A stretch of 64,000 nucleotides of DNA from Halpernia humi (GTDB lineage: Bacteria; Bacteroidota; Bacteroidia; Flavobacteriales; Weeksellaceae). This document shows, one piece after another, positions 51,972-60,979 of this stretch. Location: contig NZ_FNUS01000007.1 in the NCBI RefSeq assembly GCF_900108025.1, forward strand, positions 62,001-126,000, read 5' to 3'. The first letter of the stretch is position 1, and the number at the start of each line of letters is the position of its first letter. The notes beneath the pieces are model-generated. The model worked only from the letters and a program-made list of their open reading frames with translations. It was not told the DNA's origin and did no database searches. The translations under genes were made by a program, and so were the position numbers.

Positions 51972-53017
51972 TCCAATAAAACGCGTTGCGCTGAAAAACC
52001 CGGGCCGAAACTGAGCATCAAACCGATTTCGCCTTTCTGCGGTTTTTGATTGATAATATCTTCCAAAACATATAAAACGGTCGCGCTCGACATATTTCCA
52101 TACAATCTTAAAATTTCTTTCGTTGTATCAATATTTTTACCCAATTCTGAAAATAAACCTTCCACCATCTGAACAATTTTTTTTCCGCCGGGATGAAAAA
52201 TTAAATAATCGACATCGTCAATTTTTAAATTTTGTTTGGCTAAAAATGGATGCACAATTTCAGGGAAATGCGCGGCAATCGTATCGGGAACTTCTATATC
52301 AAGAATCATTTTTAAACCAGAATTTGTGAGTTGAAAACCCATCATGTGTTCATTATTATAAAAATGATACATTTCTTCGGCGATGATTTTCGGTCCTAAA
52401 TCTTCTTCGTACGAACTCAAAAGCGCACAACTCGCACCATCGCCAAAAATTGCGGCACTAACAATATTTGCCATCGAAAAATCTTCCAATTGAAAAGTTG
52501 CAGTTGGTGCTTCTACAGCGATAACGGCGGCTCTTTTATTTGGATTCGCTTCCAGGAATTTTTTAGCATAAATCATCCCCGAAACGCCGGCTGCACAACC
52601 CATTTCTGTAACCGGAAGCCGAATAATATCCTGACGGAGATTCAATTTATTAATTAAATACGCATCCAAAGATGGAATCATAATTCCGGTGCAACTCACG
52701 GTGATAATATAATCTAAACTTTGTCCGTCCCAATTGGCCTTTTCTAGCGCATTCGTTAAAACCTGTTCACCTAAAAGCACGACTTCACGCGCATAAATAT
52801 TATTTTTTTCTTCAAAAGAAGTTACGGTGAAAACTTCCATTGGATCCATGATCGAATAGCGTTCATCAACAGCGGCGCCTTCGAAAATTTTCTTTACTTT
52901 TCTTTGAAAGCGATCATCCTGATCTACCAACCATTGGTCTAAAAATGGTAAAACTTCTTCAGTTTTTCGGGAATATTTTGGCAGTTGCTTGGCAACTGAA
53001 ACTACTTTTACACTCAT
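51965..53017 (-). CDS. Type III polyketide synthase
   Basis: This chalcone/stilbene-synthase-like enzyme extends an acyl starter with malonyl-CoA and cyclises it. The 350 residues have the full triad: Cys 141 (TEMGCAAGVSG), His 275 (IFHPGGKK) and Asn 308 (YGNMSSATV), and the late GPGFS motif. The ATG at 53017 overlaps the methyltransferase stop as ATGA, so this start is favoured over one 42 bases upstream. A fatty acyl starter made by the neighbouring ACP module is a reasonable inference; the product may be an alkylresorcinol, alkylpyrone or similar phenolic lipid. Confidence 0.92.
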   Translation of the reverse strand: MSVKVVSVAKQLPKYSRKTEEVLPFLDQWLVDQDDRFQRKVKKIFEGAAVDERYSIMDPMEVFTVTSFEEKNNIYAREVVLLGEQVLTNALEKANWDGQSLDYIITVSCTGIMIPSLDAYLINKLNLRQDIIRLPVTEMGCAAGVSGMIYAKKFLEANPNKRAAVIAVEAPTATFQLEDFSMANIVSAAIFGDGASCALLSSYEEDLGPKIIAEEMYHFYNNEHMMGFQLTNSGLKMILDIEVPDTIAAHFPEIVHPFLAKQNLKIDDVDYLIFHPGGKKIVQMVEGLFSELGKNIDTTKEILRLYGNMSSATVLYVLEDIINQKPQKGEIGLMLSFGPGFSAQRVLLEW

Positions 53018-53727
53018 ATTTTCTCTATAATCCATTGGTAACGAAACGCCCATTTCCATTTAATACTGTACTTTTTTAAACCTAATTTTTTAGAAAATTT
53101 CTCTAAATCGGGTCTTTTAAAACCTCTTAAGATAGAAATCAAACCATCATTTGCGGTCATTTTTTCTAATCTAAAAACAAAAATTATCGCTTGGAAAAGT
53201 CTGTAAGCCAATTTGCTTCGCTGCAAATCATTAACCACAATTCCCTTTTTTACAATATTAAAAATAACTTTCATTAAATTTAATATTTCATCGTCTTTAA
53301 AGTGATGTAAAGTAAGCGTAATTAGGGCAATATCAATATTATATTTTGAAAAATCGTAAAGAAAAATATCTTCAGCCAAATAAGAAATATTATCAAATTT
53401 TTCGGAACATTTTTCGGCATGTCTTATAGAAGCGGCATTGGCGTCAATTCCAATTAAATTAAATTTTATATTATTTTTTTTGCCAAAATCTGCAAGCATT
53501 CGAAGCATATCGCCGTTTCCGCAGCCAAAATCCATAATGGTAATCGTTTGATCGGCTGGAATATCTTTTATCAGTTTTTTAACGCCGTCTAACGTCACAG
53601 CATTTCCGCCCAAAAGTTGGTTAATTTTTGCGATATCGTCCAGCGCGGTAATTAAACCTTCATTATCCATCGAAAAATCATCCATAGATTCCTCTAAATC
53701 AGTTCTGTATGTGGTATCTAAAATCAT
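53014..53727 (-). CDS. Class I SAM-dependent methyltransferase of the PKS cluster
   Basis: This 237-residue methyltransferase has the SAM motif IMDFGCGNGDMLRML at about 64, an acidic strand end GIDANAAS, and a downstream ALITLTLHHFKDDEIL motif. It should methylate an oxygen or carbon of the cluster product. Its start overlaps the FAD-enzyme stop by one base (TAATG) and its end overlaps the PKS start by four bases, so the three proteins are made in step. Confidence 0.88.
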   Translation of the reverse strand: MILDTTYRTDLEESMDDFSMDNEGLITALDDIAKINQLLGGNAVTLDGVKKLIKDIPADQTITIMDFGCGNGDMLRMLADFGKKNNIKFNLIGIDANAASIRHAEKCSEKFDNISYLAEDIFLYDFSKYNIDIALITLTLHHFKDDEILNLMKVIFNIVKKGIVVNDLQRSKLAYRLFQAIIFVFRLEKMTANDGLISILRGFKRPDLEKFSKKLGLKKYSIKWKWAFRYQWIIEKI

Positions 53728-54860
53728 TATTTATTGATCACGATTTCTTTGCCGTGTGTTTTTTTAATTATTAGGGGAAGCATAAAAGGAAAATACGTGA
53801 TTAATTTTGTTAAAGTTTCCGAAAGCGCAGAATTTTCGAAAATTTTGCCAAGCATTCTTCCGTAATGCAGTCTTTTTTTAAAATTTAGATTCCAGTTTTC
53901 GGAATATTTTTTTTCCATTTCTTCACGCGAAATTTTTTCTGTTAAAAAATTTTCAACCTGTTCTGAGGCTAATTTTGCGCTGTGAATCGCCATTGCCATT
54001 CCGTTTCCGCACAAAGGATGAATTAATCCAGCGGTGTCACCCAACATTAAAATGTGGTTTTCTACATTTTTTTTCTTCTCAAAAGAAACCTGAGAAATCG
54101 TTAAAGGTTTTTCGAAAATCTGAACTGAATTTTTTAAAATTTTCTTCAAATGCGGATTTCCTGAAACCACATTTTCCTGAAAATCTTCAATGTTTTTATG
54201 TTCTTTAAAAGATTTAAAATTAGTTAAATAACAGATATTAATCTCATCATTTTCCACTTTTGAAACGCCACAATAACCGCCTTTAAATTTATGCAAACCG
54301 ACAACATCTTCGGGGAAACTTCCCGAATAGTGAGATTTAACGGCGAGCCAAGGTGATTTATTTTGAGAAAAATCACGCTTCATATTCAAATCTAAATTTG
54401 ATCTTTTACCAAAAGCACCGAGCACAATTTTTGATTTTAAAATTTTACCTGAATTTAATTTAACTTCAAAATGATCATTTTCATAATGAACTTCATTCAC
54501 CAAATCTTCTAAAACAATACAATTCTGAGAAAGCGCTTTTAAATAAAGTGCTTCATCTAAAATGTAACGGCTCACGCCAAAACCACCGAGCGGCAATTTT
54601 GTTTCGATCTCTTTTCCGGATTCTGAGGAAAATTTTAAAGTTTTAATATGCGTTGGTTTTAACGCTTCAATATCAACGTTCAACCATTTAAAATAAGGCA
54701 AAACTTCATTCGAAATATATTCGCCACAAACTTTATGTTTCGGGTAAGAATTTTTTTCGATAACGACCACAGAAAAACCCAACTTTGACAAGTGAATGGC
54801 GGAAGTTAATCCGGCTAAACCGCCGCCGATTATTGTGATTTGGGGGGTTAAATCAGTCAA
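53727..54860 (-). CDS. FAD-dependent oxidoreductase (GGR-like) of the PKS cluster
   Basis: This 377-residue flavoprotein has the dinucleotide motif IIGGGLAGLTSAIHLSKLG, the FAD-binding KHKVCGEYIS typical of geranylgeranyl-reductase-like proteins, and GDTAGLIHPLCGNGMAMAI. It may hydroxylate an aromatic ring or reduce the product. It comes first of the tightly overlapped genes and overlaps the preceding lipoprotein gene by eight bases. The reaction is an inference from family and context. Confidence 0.87.
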   Translation of the reverse strand: MTDLTPQITIIGGGLAGLTSAIHLSKLGFSVVVIEKNSYPKHKVCGEYISNEVLPYFKWLNVDIEALKPTHIKTLKFSSESGKEIETKLPLGGFGVSRYILDEALYLKALSQNCIVLEDLVNEVHYENDHFEVKLNSGKILKSKIVLGAFGKRSNLDLNMKRDFSQNKSPWLAVKSHYSGSFPEDVVGLHKFKGGYCGVSKVENDEINICYLTNFKSFKEHKNIEDFQENVVSGNPHLKKILKNSVQIFEKPLTISQVSFEKKKNVENHILMLGDTAGLIHPLCGNGMAMAIHSAKLASEQVENFLTEKISREEMEKKYSENWNLNFKKRLHYGRMLGKIFENSALSETLTKLITYFPFMLPLIIKKTHGKEIVINK

Positions 54861-55797
54861 TTTTTGAGATTATGGGTTGCCAATTTTGTTTTGCCATCAA
54901 GGAATCAATTTTTTCGTAAAAATTTACTAAACCTAAAGTTCCTCTTTCACCAAAATCAGAAATTGTTTTAATTTTTCCACCATCAAAAAATATCTCAATC
55001 TTTTTGGTTGGTAAATCATTTCCATTCACTGCGTAATGGTCAGATAAATTTTTGAAATCAATTTCATTTAAATCATTTGACAATTGAGGAAAATTTTTAA
55101 AATTAGTTGTAAAATATTTTCCATCAAACTTTTTATAAAATTTTGTACTAAAAAATACTGAATCTTTTTTGAAAGTTAGATTGTAAGTTGTAGTGGGAAC
55201 ATAGCCGCCAATCAATGTATATATAATTTTGTCTATTTTATGATTTTGATGTGGTTTTACAAATTCAGTCAGTTGATTATTTTTTATCATTAAAGTATCA
55301 CTTCTCAATATGTCATTTCTGTCATCTAAACTTCGTTTGAAACTTATCAATTTTATTAAATTTTGGTTTTTATAATTTATAATTTTAGAAGAAAATATAT
55401 CATAAACTTTTCTTTTTCCTGGATTCAAAAGTTTGTAACCATCATTATTACTTAATAGTAAAGCACAAGTCTTTATATCGTTAAATAAAATTCTTACTGG
55501 TATTCCATTGTCTTTATCTTTTTTTTGATAATGAAAATTAATTAGATAATCTTCTTTCCCATCGTTATTAAAATCGGCTTTGTAAATTGCTTTAAAATGT
55601 TCTTTTTCAATAATTTTCCGAAACGTTTTTATAGAGTCTATGAAATTATCACTAGAATTAAAATCAGTTCCCAGTTCCATAGATTCGAAACCTGTCTGTA
55701 AATGAATTAATTCTAAAATTTCTTTCTCGTTAAGCGTTTTTTTCTCACAAGAACTTAATAGAACAAGACCGAAAAATAAAAGTATATATTTTAACAT
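54853..55797 (-). CDS. Lipoprotein, DUF6438-like C-terminus
   Basis: This 314-residue lipoprotein (signal ending LLSSC) has an EF-hand-like stretch (DFNNDGKEDYLINF, about 75) and a C-terminal part (KKIEIFFDGGKIKTISDFGERGTLGLVNFY) resembling the DUF6438 pattern. Its function is unknown. It overlaps the FAD oxidoreductase by eight bases, so it is co-translated with the cluster, but it is much more AT-rich and may be a later addition. Confidence 0.72.
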   Translation of the reverse strand: MLKYILLFFGLVLLSSCEKKTLNEKEILELIHLQTGFESMELGTDFNSSDNFIDSIKTFRKIIEKEHFKAIYKADFNNDGKEDYLINFHYQKKDKDNGIPVRILFNDIKTCALLLSNNDGYKLLNPGKRKVYDIFSSKIINYKNQNLIKLISFKRSLDDRNDILRSDTLMIKNNQLTEFVKPHQNHKIDKIIYTLIGGYVPTTTYNLTFKKDSVFFSTKFYKKFDGKYFTTNFKNFPQLSNDLNEIDFKNLSDHYAVNGNDLPTKKIEIFFDGGKIKTISDFGERGTLGLVNFYEKIDSLMAKQNWQPIISKID

Positions 55798-55828
55798 TTA
55801 AAAAACTAAAAAATAAAGATACAAATAA

Positions 55829-55852
55829 AAAACCTCACATTTCTGTGAGGTT
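55829..55852 (-). terminator. Terminator after acs
   Basis: ACCTCACA/TGTGAGGT with loop TTTC is followed by a T run on the minus strand, just after the acs stop codon. Confidence 0.85.
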
Positions 55853-55863
55853 TGATTTAATAT

Positions 55864-57771
55864 CTAAACTTTCCCATCTCTAATCTCATCCACAATCTCA
55901 GGATTCAGCAAAGTAGAAGTATCCCCAAAATTAGAAAAATCGCCTTCTGCAATTTTACGAAGAATACGGCGCATAATTTTTCCAGAACGTGTTTTTGGTA
56001 ATGCAGAAACAAACTGAATTTTGTCCAACTTAGCAATTGGTCCCATCGTATCGGCGATGACGTTGTTTATTTCTTTCTTTAAATTTTCTCTGTCTCTGCT
56101 TTCGCCGGTATCTTTTAAAATCACAAAACCATACAGCGCGCTTCCTTTCACATCATGTGGAAAACCGACAATGGCGGATTCTGCAACGGCAGGATGAAGA
56201 TTGATGCTGTCTTCAATAGGCGCAGTTCCCAGATTATGGCCGGAAACAATGATGATATCATCCACTCTTCCCGTAATTCTGTAATAACCCACTTCATCTC
56301 GCAAAGCGCCGTCGCCAGTGAAATATTTCCCAGGAAATGCCGTGAAATAAGTTTCTTTATATCTTTGGTGGTCGCCCCAAATCGTGCGCGCAATTCCTGG
56401 CCACGGAAAACGGATGCATAAATTTCCATCAACCTGGTTTCCAGTAATTTCATTTCGTTTATCGTCCATCAAAACAGGCTGAATCCCCGGAAGTGGCAAA
56501 GTAGCGTAAGTTGGTTTTGTGGGTGTGATAAACGGAAGTGGGGAAATCATAATTCCGCCCGTTTCGGTTTGCCACCAAGTATCAACAATTGGGCATTTTT
56601 TCTTGCCAACATGGTCGTTGTACCAATGCCACGCTTCATCGTTAATTGGTTCACCAACAGAACCGATCACTCTTAAACTCGATAAATCGTGTTTTTCTAC
56701 CCAATCTATAGATTCTTTTGCTAAAGAACGAATGGCAGTTGGCGCCGTGTAAAATTGGGTGATTTTATGTTTTTCAATCACTTCCCAAAATCGGTCGGGT
56801 TGTGGATATGTCGGAATGCCTTCAAAAATAACCGTAGTCGCGCCATTTAAAAGTGGGCCGTAAATAATGTAAGAATGCCCGGTAATCCAACCAATATCTG
56901 CGGTGCACCAATAAATATCATTTTCCTGATAATCAAAAACATTTTTAAAAGTGTAACCTGTATAAACCATGTAACCCGCCGTTGTATGCAACATTCCTTT
57001 CGGTTTTCCTGTGGAACCAGACGTGTAAAGAATAAAAAGTGGGTCTTCTGCATCCATAATTTTCGTCACAAAATCTGGCGATGCTTTTTGATATAAATCT
57101 TCCAACCAAAAATCCCGACCTTCCTTCCAATTGACTTCACAACCCGTTCTTTTCACCACTAAAACCTTTTCAACCAAAGGTGTTTTTTCGATCGCTTTGT
57201 CGATAATGACTTTTAAATCAATCGATTTATTGCCCCGAAAACTACCATCAGAACAAATAATTACTTTCGCACCGCAATCATTTACGCGCGATGCAACGGC
57301 AGAATCTGAAAATCCTGCAAAAATAACAGAATGTACCGCACCCATTTTTGCACAAGCCAAAACGGAAACCGCCAATTCTGGAATCATGGGCAAATAAATA
57401 CAAACTCGGTCGCCTTTTTTTACGCCTAAATCTGCTAAAACATTCGCCATTTTACAAACCCGTTGATGCAAATCTCGGTAAGAAATATGTTGCGCTTCTT
57501 CGGTCGGATTATTGGGTTCAAAAATAATGGCAGTTTTATCACCACGATCATTTAGATGCCGATCCAGACAATTTTTAGTGATGTTAAGTTTAGCATTTTT
57601 AAACCATTCTATTTTGGCATTATCCATGTCATATTTTACAACTTTGCTCCAGCGTTGGTACCAAACAAAATTTTCATCAGCAATTTTATCCCAGAATTTC
57701 TTAGGGTTTTTTATAGATTTTTTATATTCTTTAAAATATTCTGGTAAATCGTGAATTACATAATTTTTCAT
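55864..57771 (-). CDS. acs: Acetyl-CoA synthetase
   Basis: This AMP-forming ligase makes acetyl-CoA from acetate. The 635 residues carry the P-loop-like LYTSGSTGKPKGML, the acetate-pocket motif VDTWWQTETGGIM, and PKTRSGKIMRR with the lysine that is acetylated in other bacteria. The length is normal. It is on the same strand as the propionate-type ligase and the symporter-kinase pair, which in other bacteria control acetate use. It has its own terminator. Confidence 0.95.
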   Translation of the reverse strand: MKNYVIHDLPEYFKEYKKSIKNPKKFWDKIADENFVWYQRWSKVVKYDMDNAKIEWFKNAKLNITKNCLDRHLNDRGDKTAIIFEPNNPTEEAQHISYRDLHQRVCKMANVLADLGVKKGDRVCIYLPMIPELAVSVLACAKMGAVHSVIFAGFSDSAVASRVNDCGAKVIICSDGSFRGNKSIDLKVIIDKAIEKTPLVEKVLVVKRTGCEVNWKEGRDFWLEDLYQKASPDFVTKIMDAEDPLFILYTSGSTGKPKGMLHTTAGYMVYTGYTFKNVFDYQENDIYWCTADIGWITGHSYIIYGPLLNGATTVIFEGIPTYPQPDRFWEVIEKHKITQFYTAPTAIRSLAKESIDWVEKHDLSSLRVIGSVGEPINDEAWHWYNDHVGKKKCPIVDTWWQTETGGIMISPLPFITPTKPTYATLPLPGIQPVLMDDKRNEITGNQVDGNLCIRFPWPGIARTIWGDHQRYKETYFTAFPGKYFTGDGALRDEVGYYRITGRVDDIIIVSGHNLGTAPIEDSINLHPAVAESAIVGFPHDVKGSALYGFVILKDTGESRDRENLKKEINNVIADTMGPIAKLDKIQFVSALPKTRSGKIMRRILRKIAEGDFSNFGDTSTLLNPEIVDEIRDGKV

Positions 57772-57892
57772 ATATAGATTTTTATTGTTTTAAGTGGCTA
57801 TTTGCAATCGCCTTTTCTTCATTGGTGTTTGTTTGCAAACTTGCTAATGGCGATTTCATAATAATTTCTTATTTCGTTTTTAATTTTTTTGA

Positions 57893-57995
57893 AGCCGGGA
57901 ACCTGCTATCCGCTGCAATCTGTCATTGCAAGAAAAGATCAAATCCGTTGAATTTTCTCGCATGCAATGCCAGGATTTCCGCTTCTATCAGGGCT
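57893..57995. repeat. Structured intergenic repeat (AGCC...GGGCT type)
   Basis: The element starts AGCCGGGAACCTGCTATCCGC and ends GGATTTCCGCTTCTATCAGGGCT, so the ends can pair (AGCC/GGGCT). In the middle CATTGC (57924) pairs with GCAATG (57964), with GAAAA and TTTTC inside. I recall similar units in many flavobacterial intergenic regions. It resembles the GC-rich family in layout and in the AGGATTTCC-CT arm. It is the main content of the gap 57772-58041. Confidence 0.65.
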
Positions 57996-58041
57996 AGTTA
58001 AGCTTCGGCTTTTTAATCAAGTTTTTTGTTCGTTTTTAAAT

Positions 58042-59943
58042 TTACAAATATTTCTTTTTATAAGTGTTCATTTTTTCTTGCAATTCTGCTACAATACTTT
58101 CATCATCAATTGTAGATGGCATTTGATATTCTTTTCCGTCCAACATCGTTCGGATTAATTTTCTTAATATTTTTCCCGAACGGGTTTTCGGTAATCGATT
58201 GACAACCAGAGCATTTTTCATACTGGCAACCGCACCAATTTTTTCTCGAATTAAGAGTACAATTTCCTTTTCCAAAACCGATTCATCAATTTCAGAGCCC
58301 GATTTTAAAACCGCAATCGCAAACGGAACCTGCCCTTTCAAATCATCATCAATCCCAACCACGCAACATTCTGCAACTTCTTTATGACTAGAAACTACTT
58401 CTTCCATTTCTGCGGTGGAAAGTCGGTGTCCTGCCACATTAATTACATCATCCACTCTTCCAGTCACGAAAACATATCCATCTTCATCTTTAATTGCGCC
58501 ATCACCAGAAAAATAATAGCCAGGAAATCTAGATAAATATCCAAATTTAAAGCGTTCTGGATCGCCCCAAATGCCCATCATCGCACCCGGCGCAAGTGGA
58601 AGTTTAATAACCAAATATCCTTCATGATGCGGTTCTAATTCTAAGCCTTCTTCACTAAAAACTTTGATATCATAACCTGGAATTGGTTTTCCAGCCGATG
58701 CTCTTTTAATTTTTACATTTGCAATTCCAGGCATTAAACCCAACATTGGCGAGCCAGATTCTGTTTGCCACCAATGGTCGATGGCGGGAACGCTTACAAA
58801 TTCATCATACCAATCCAATGTTGCAACATCACATCTTTCACCTGCTAAAAACTGAGTTCTGAGAGAAGATAAATCGTATTTTTTTACAAATTTTCCTTCT
58901 GGGTCTTCTTTTTTAATGGCTCTTATCGCTGTTGGTGCCGTAAACATTACCGCAACTTGATGTTCCTCAATTATCCGCCAGAAAGTTCCCGCATCTGGCG
59001 TTCCGATGGGTTTTCCTTCAAAAATAATCGTTGCATTTCTGTTAATTAATGGGCCATAAACGGAATAACTGTGCCCAACTGCCCAACCAATATCCGAAGC
59101 TGCCCAAAAAGTTTCGCCTTCTTTTGCGCCATAAATATTTTTCATAGAAAATTTCATGGCAACAGCATGTCCGCCATTATCCCGAACAACGCCTTTCGGC
59201 TTTCCCGTCGTTCCGGAAGTGTAGAGAATATATAAAGGATGCGTAGATTCTATAGAAACGCAATCTGCAGGTTCAGATTCTGTCAATAATTTTTCAAAAT
59301 CTACCAAAGTTGAATCATTTTTAAAATCTATGCGATTACCCAATAATTTCCTATCAAAAGCCACAATGTAATTTGGTTGATGTTCCGACATAGAAATGGC
59401 TTCTTTTACAAAAGGCAAATATGGAATTCTTCGCGAAACTTCCATGCCAGAACTTGCCGTGATGATGGCTTTTGGTTTGCAATCGTCTATTCTAATCGCC
59501 AATTCTTTTGGTGCAAAACCGCCAAAAACCACGGAATGTGTAACGCCCAATCTTGCACAAGCCAACATTGCAAATACAGATTCTGGAATCATCGGCATGT
59601 AAATAATTGCAGTATCACCTTTTTCTAATCCTAATTTTTGCAAACCACCTGCAAATTTGGAAACATTTTCTAAAACTTGATTGTAAGTGTATTTTATAAT
59701 TCTATTCGTAACGGGCGAATCATAAATTATCGCCACTTGCTCGCCAAAACCATCTTTTACATGTTTATCTACGGCCAGAAAACAAGTATTTAATTCTCCG
59801 TCTTCAAACCAGGTTGGGTAATTTATTCCGTCGTCGGTTAAGATTTTGCTTGGTTTTTTAAACCATTCAATTTGGTCTGCCTGTTTTCCCCAAAATTTTT
59901 CTTTTTGAGTGATACTTTCGCTAAACATTTGGTCTGCATTCAT
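58042..59943 (-). CDS. prpE: Propionate-CoA ligase (acyl-CoA synthetase)
   Basis: This AMP-forming ligase of 633 residues has the PrpE-type start (INYPTWFEDGELNTCFLAVD), LYTSGTTGKPKGVV, IDHWWQTESGSPML and PKTRSGKILRKLIR. The phrase WFEDGELNTCFLAVD and the SGSPM pocket are closer to propionyl-CoA synthetase than to Acs. Short-chain acids other than propionate are possible. It lies between acs and the response regulator, all on one strand. Confidence 0.88.
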   Translation of the reverse strand: MNADQMFSESITQKEKFWGKQADQIEWFKKPSKILTDDGINYPTWFEDGELNTCFLAVDKHVKDGFGEQVAIIYDSPVTNRIIKYTYNQVLENVSKFAGGLQKLGLEKGDTAIIYMPMIPESVFAMLACARLGVTHSVVFGGFAPKELAIRIDDCKPKAIITASSGMEVSRRIPYLPFVKEAISMSEHQPNYIVAFDRKLLGNRIDFKNDSTLVDFEKLLTESEPADCVSIESTHPLYILYTSGTTGKPKGVVRDNGGHAVAMKFSMKNIYGAKEGETFWAASDIGWAVGHSYSVYGPLINRNATIIFEGKPIGTPDAGTFWRIIEEHQVAVMFTAPTAIRAIKKEDPEGKFVKKYDLSSLRTQFLAGERCDVATLDWYDEFVSVPAIDHWWQTESGSPMLGLMPGIANVKIKRASAGKPIPGYDIKVFSEEGLELEPHHEGYLVIKLPLAPGAMMGIWGDPERFKFGYLSRFPGYYFSGDGAIKDEDGYVFVTGRVDDVINVAGHRLSTAEMEEVVSSHKEVAECCVVGIDDDLKGQVPFAIAVLKSGSEIDESVLEKEIVLLIREKIGAVASMKNALVVNRLPKTRSGKILRKLIRTMLDGKEYQMPSTIDDESIVAELQEKMNTYKKKYL

Positions 59944-59991
59944 GGTAATTTAATTTAGGTTTGAGGTTTTTAATTAACTTTTAATCATCAA

Positions 59992-60354
59992 TTATTTTAA
60001 AAGTTCTTCAACCCTTTCCGTGAGTTTTTTTATGGAATATGGTTTTGTAATATAATCGTCTGCACCGAGTTCTAGCCCTTTTTGGATGTCTGCTTCTTTG
60101 GTTTTTGCAGAGAGGAAAATTACCTTGGTTTTATCTAAATTTTTATTTTTTTTAATTTCTTCAAGCGTGGTATATCCATCAATATTGGGCATCATAATAT
60201 CAAGCAGTATCATGTCTGGAATTTCGCTTTTTAATAATTCTAAAACTTCGGAACCGTCTCTTGCAATGAAAACTTCATAGCCCGCCTTTCGAAAAGCATA
60301 CTCTAATGTCATGATTATTTTATGTTCGTCGTCCGCAATTAAGATTTTTTTCAT
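59992..60354 (-). CDS. Stand-alone response regulator receiver
   Basis: This 120-residue protein is a CheY-like receiver only. It has the acidic pair DDE (8-10), phospho-acceptor Asp 52 (LLDIMMPNIDG), a Ser in FLSAK and Lys 104 (TKPYS). No output domain is present. It lies downstream of the symporter-kinase gene, the two being separated by the transposase insertion. CrbR, the partner of CrbS-type kinases, has a DNA-binding domain, so output here must go through another protein. Confidence 0.9.
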   Translation of the reverse strand: MKKILIADDEHKIIMTLEYAFRKAGYEVFIARDGSEVLELLKSEIPDMILLDIMMPNIDGYTTLEEIKKNKNLDKTKVIFLSAKTKEADIQKGLELGADDYITKPYSIKKLTERVEELLK

Positions 60355-60371
60355 AAAGTTTTTTCTTTTTT

Positions 60372-60477
60372 CCGTAAGTTTTACATACGGTTATTATAAT
60401 TGAACTCTTCGAGTTCTTTGGTGTTTTTGGGCGGCCGCGAAGCGGCCGAATGTTTTAGCCGTATGTGAAACTTACGG
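60372..60477. repeat. Hairpins at the transposase end
   Basis: CCGTA/TACGG hairpins occur at 60372-60390 and, in the other orientation, at 60459-60477. Between them lies a perfect hairpin CGGCCGC-GAA-GCGGCCG (60432-60448). The sequence following the first hairpin copies the kinase 3' end (TTGAACTCTTCGAGTTC). They are candidate recognition ends of the IS200/REP-type element. Confidence 0.75.
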
Positions 60478-60484
60478 GCTGGTT

Positions 60485-60928
60485 TTATAAAAAATATTTT
60501 TCATCAAATTCAATTTCATTTTCTTTTAGCAATCTGCGGTATTCTTTTTCGAAATCTTCGTTGAGGTGGTGTTTCTTCTGATTTTTAATGTAATTGATAA
60601 CTACATCTTTATCATTAATAGAATAGGTAAATGCACCATAACCTTGCTGCCACTCATCAAAAAGAGGAAATAAACCGCTCTGTTTCATCCAAAGATTACT
60701 AGCCACTTTAATATCTTTCACCAAATCGCTTAATCTAATAGTTGGGTGTAAACTTGTGAAAATATGCAAATGATCAGGCATTCCATTAATTCTATATAAA
60801 GTGCATTTTTTATTTTTTATAATTCCCCAAATGTATTTGTAAAGTTCTTCTTCATGCTCAATGTTAATCACTGATTTTCTATATTTTGTAGAAAATATTA
60901 TATGATAATATATTTGCGTGTAACTCAT
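60485..60928 (-). CDS. tnpA: IS200/REP-associated tyrosine transposase
   Basis: This single-strand transposase of the Y1-HUH class has 147 residues. The HUH motif is PDHLHIF (His 53 and His 55), and the catalytic Tyr 113 lies in INYIKNQKKHH. It is intact and starts with the common SYTQIYYHIIFSTKYRK. It is flanked by CCGTA/TACGG hairpins on both sides, as expected for elements whose ends are recognised as folded single strands. No accessory tnpB gene is present. Confidence 0.93.
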   Translation of the reverse strand: MSYTQIYYHIIFSTKYRKSVINIEHEEELYKYIWGIIKNKKCTLYRINGMPDHLHIFTSLHPTIRLSDLVKDIKVASNLWMKQSGLFPLFDEWQQGYGAFTYSINDKDVVINYIKNQKKHHLNEDFEKEYRRLLKENEIEFDEKYFL

Positions 60929-60960
60929 CTTTATTAATTTTTTAATTCAACTAAACTGAG

Positions 60961-60979
60961 CCGTAAGTTTCACATACGG
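60961..60979. repeat. Hairpin CCGTA/TACGG at the other transposase end
   Basis: CCGTAAGTTTCACATACGG forms a five-base stem. On the minus strand it covers the last codons and the stop of the kinase gene (CGT ATG TGA). It is the same sequence as the complement of 60459-60477. Confidence 0.8.

Noticed and set aside
47771-54860. Flexirubin or aryl-polyene cluster
   Set aside because: The set lacks the DarA/DarB pair, the tyrosine/phenylalanine ammonia-lyase and the multiple ketosynthases of those clusters, and it has a type III PKS instead.
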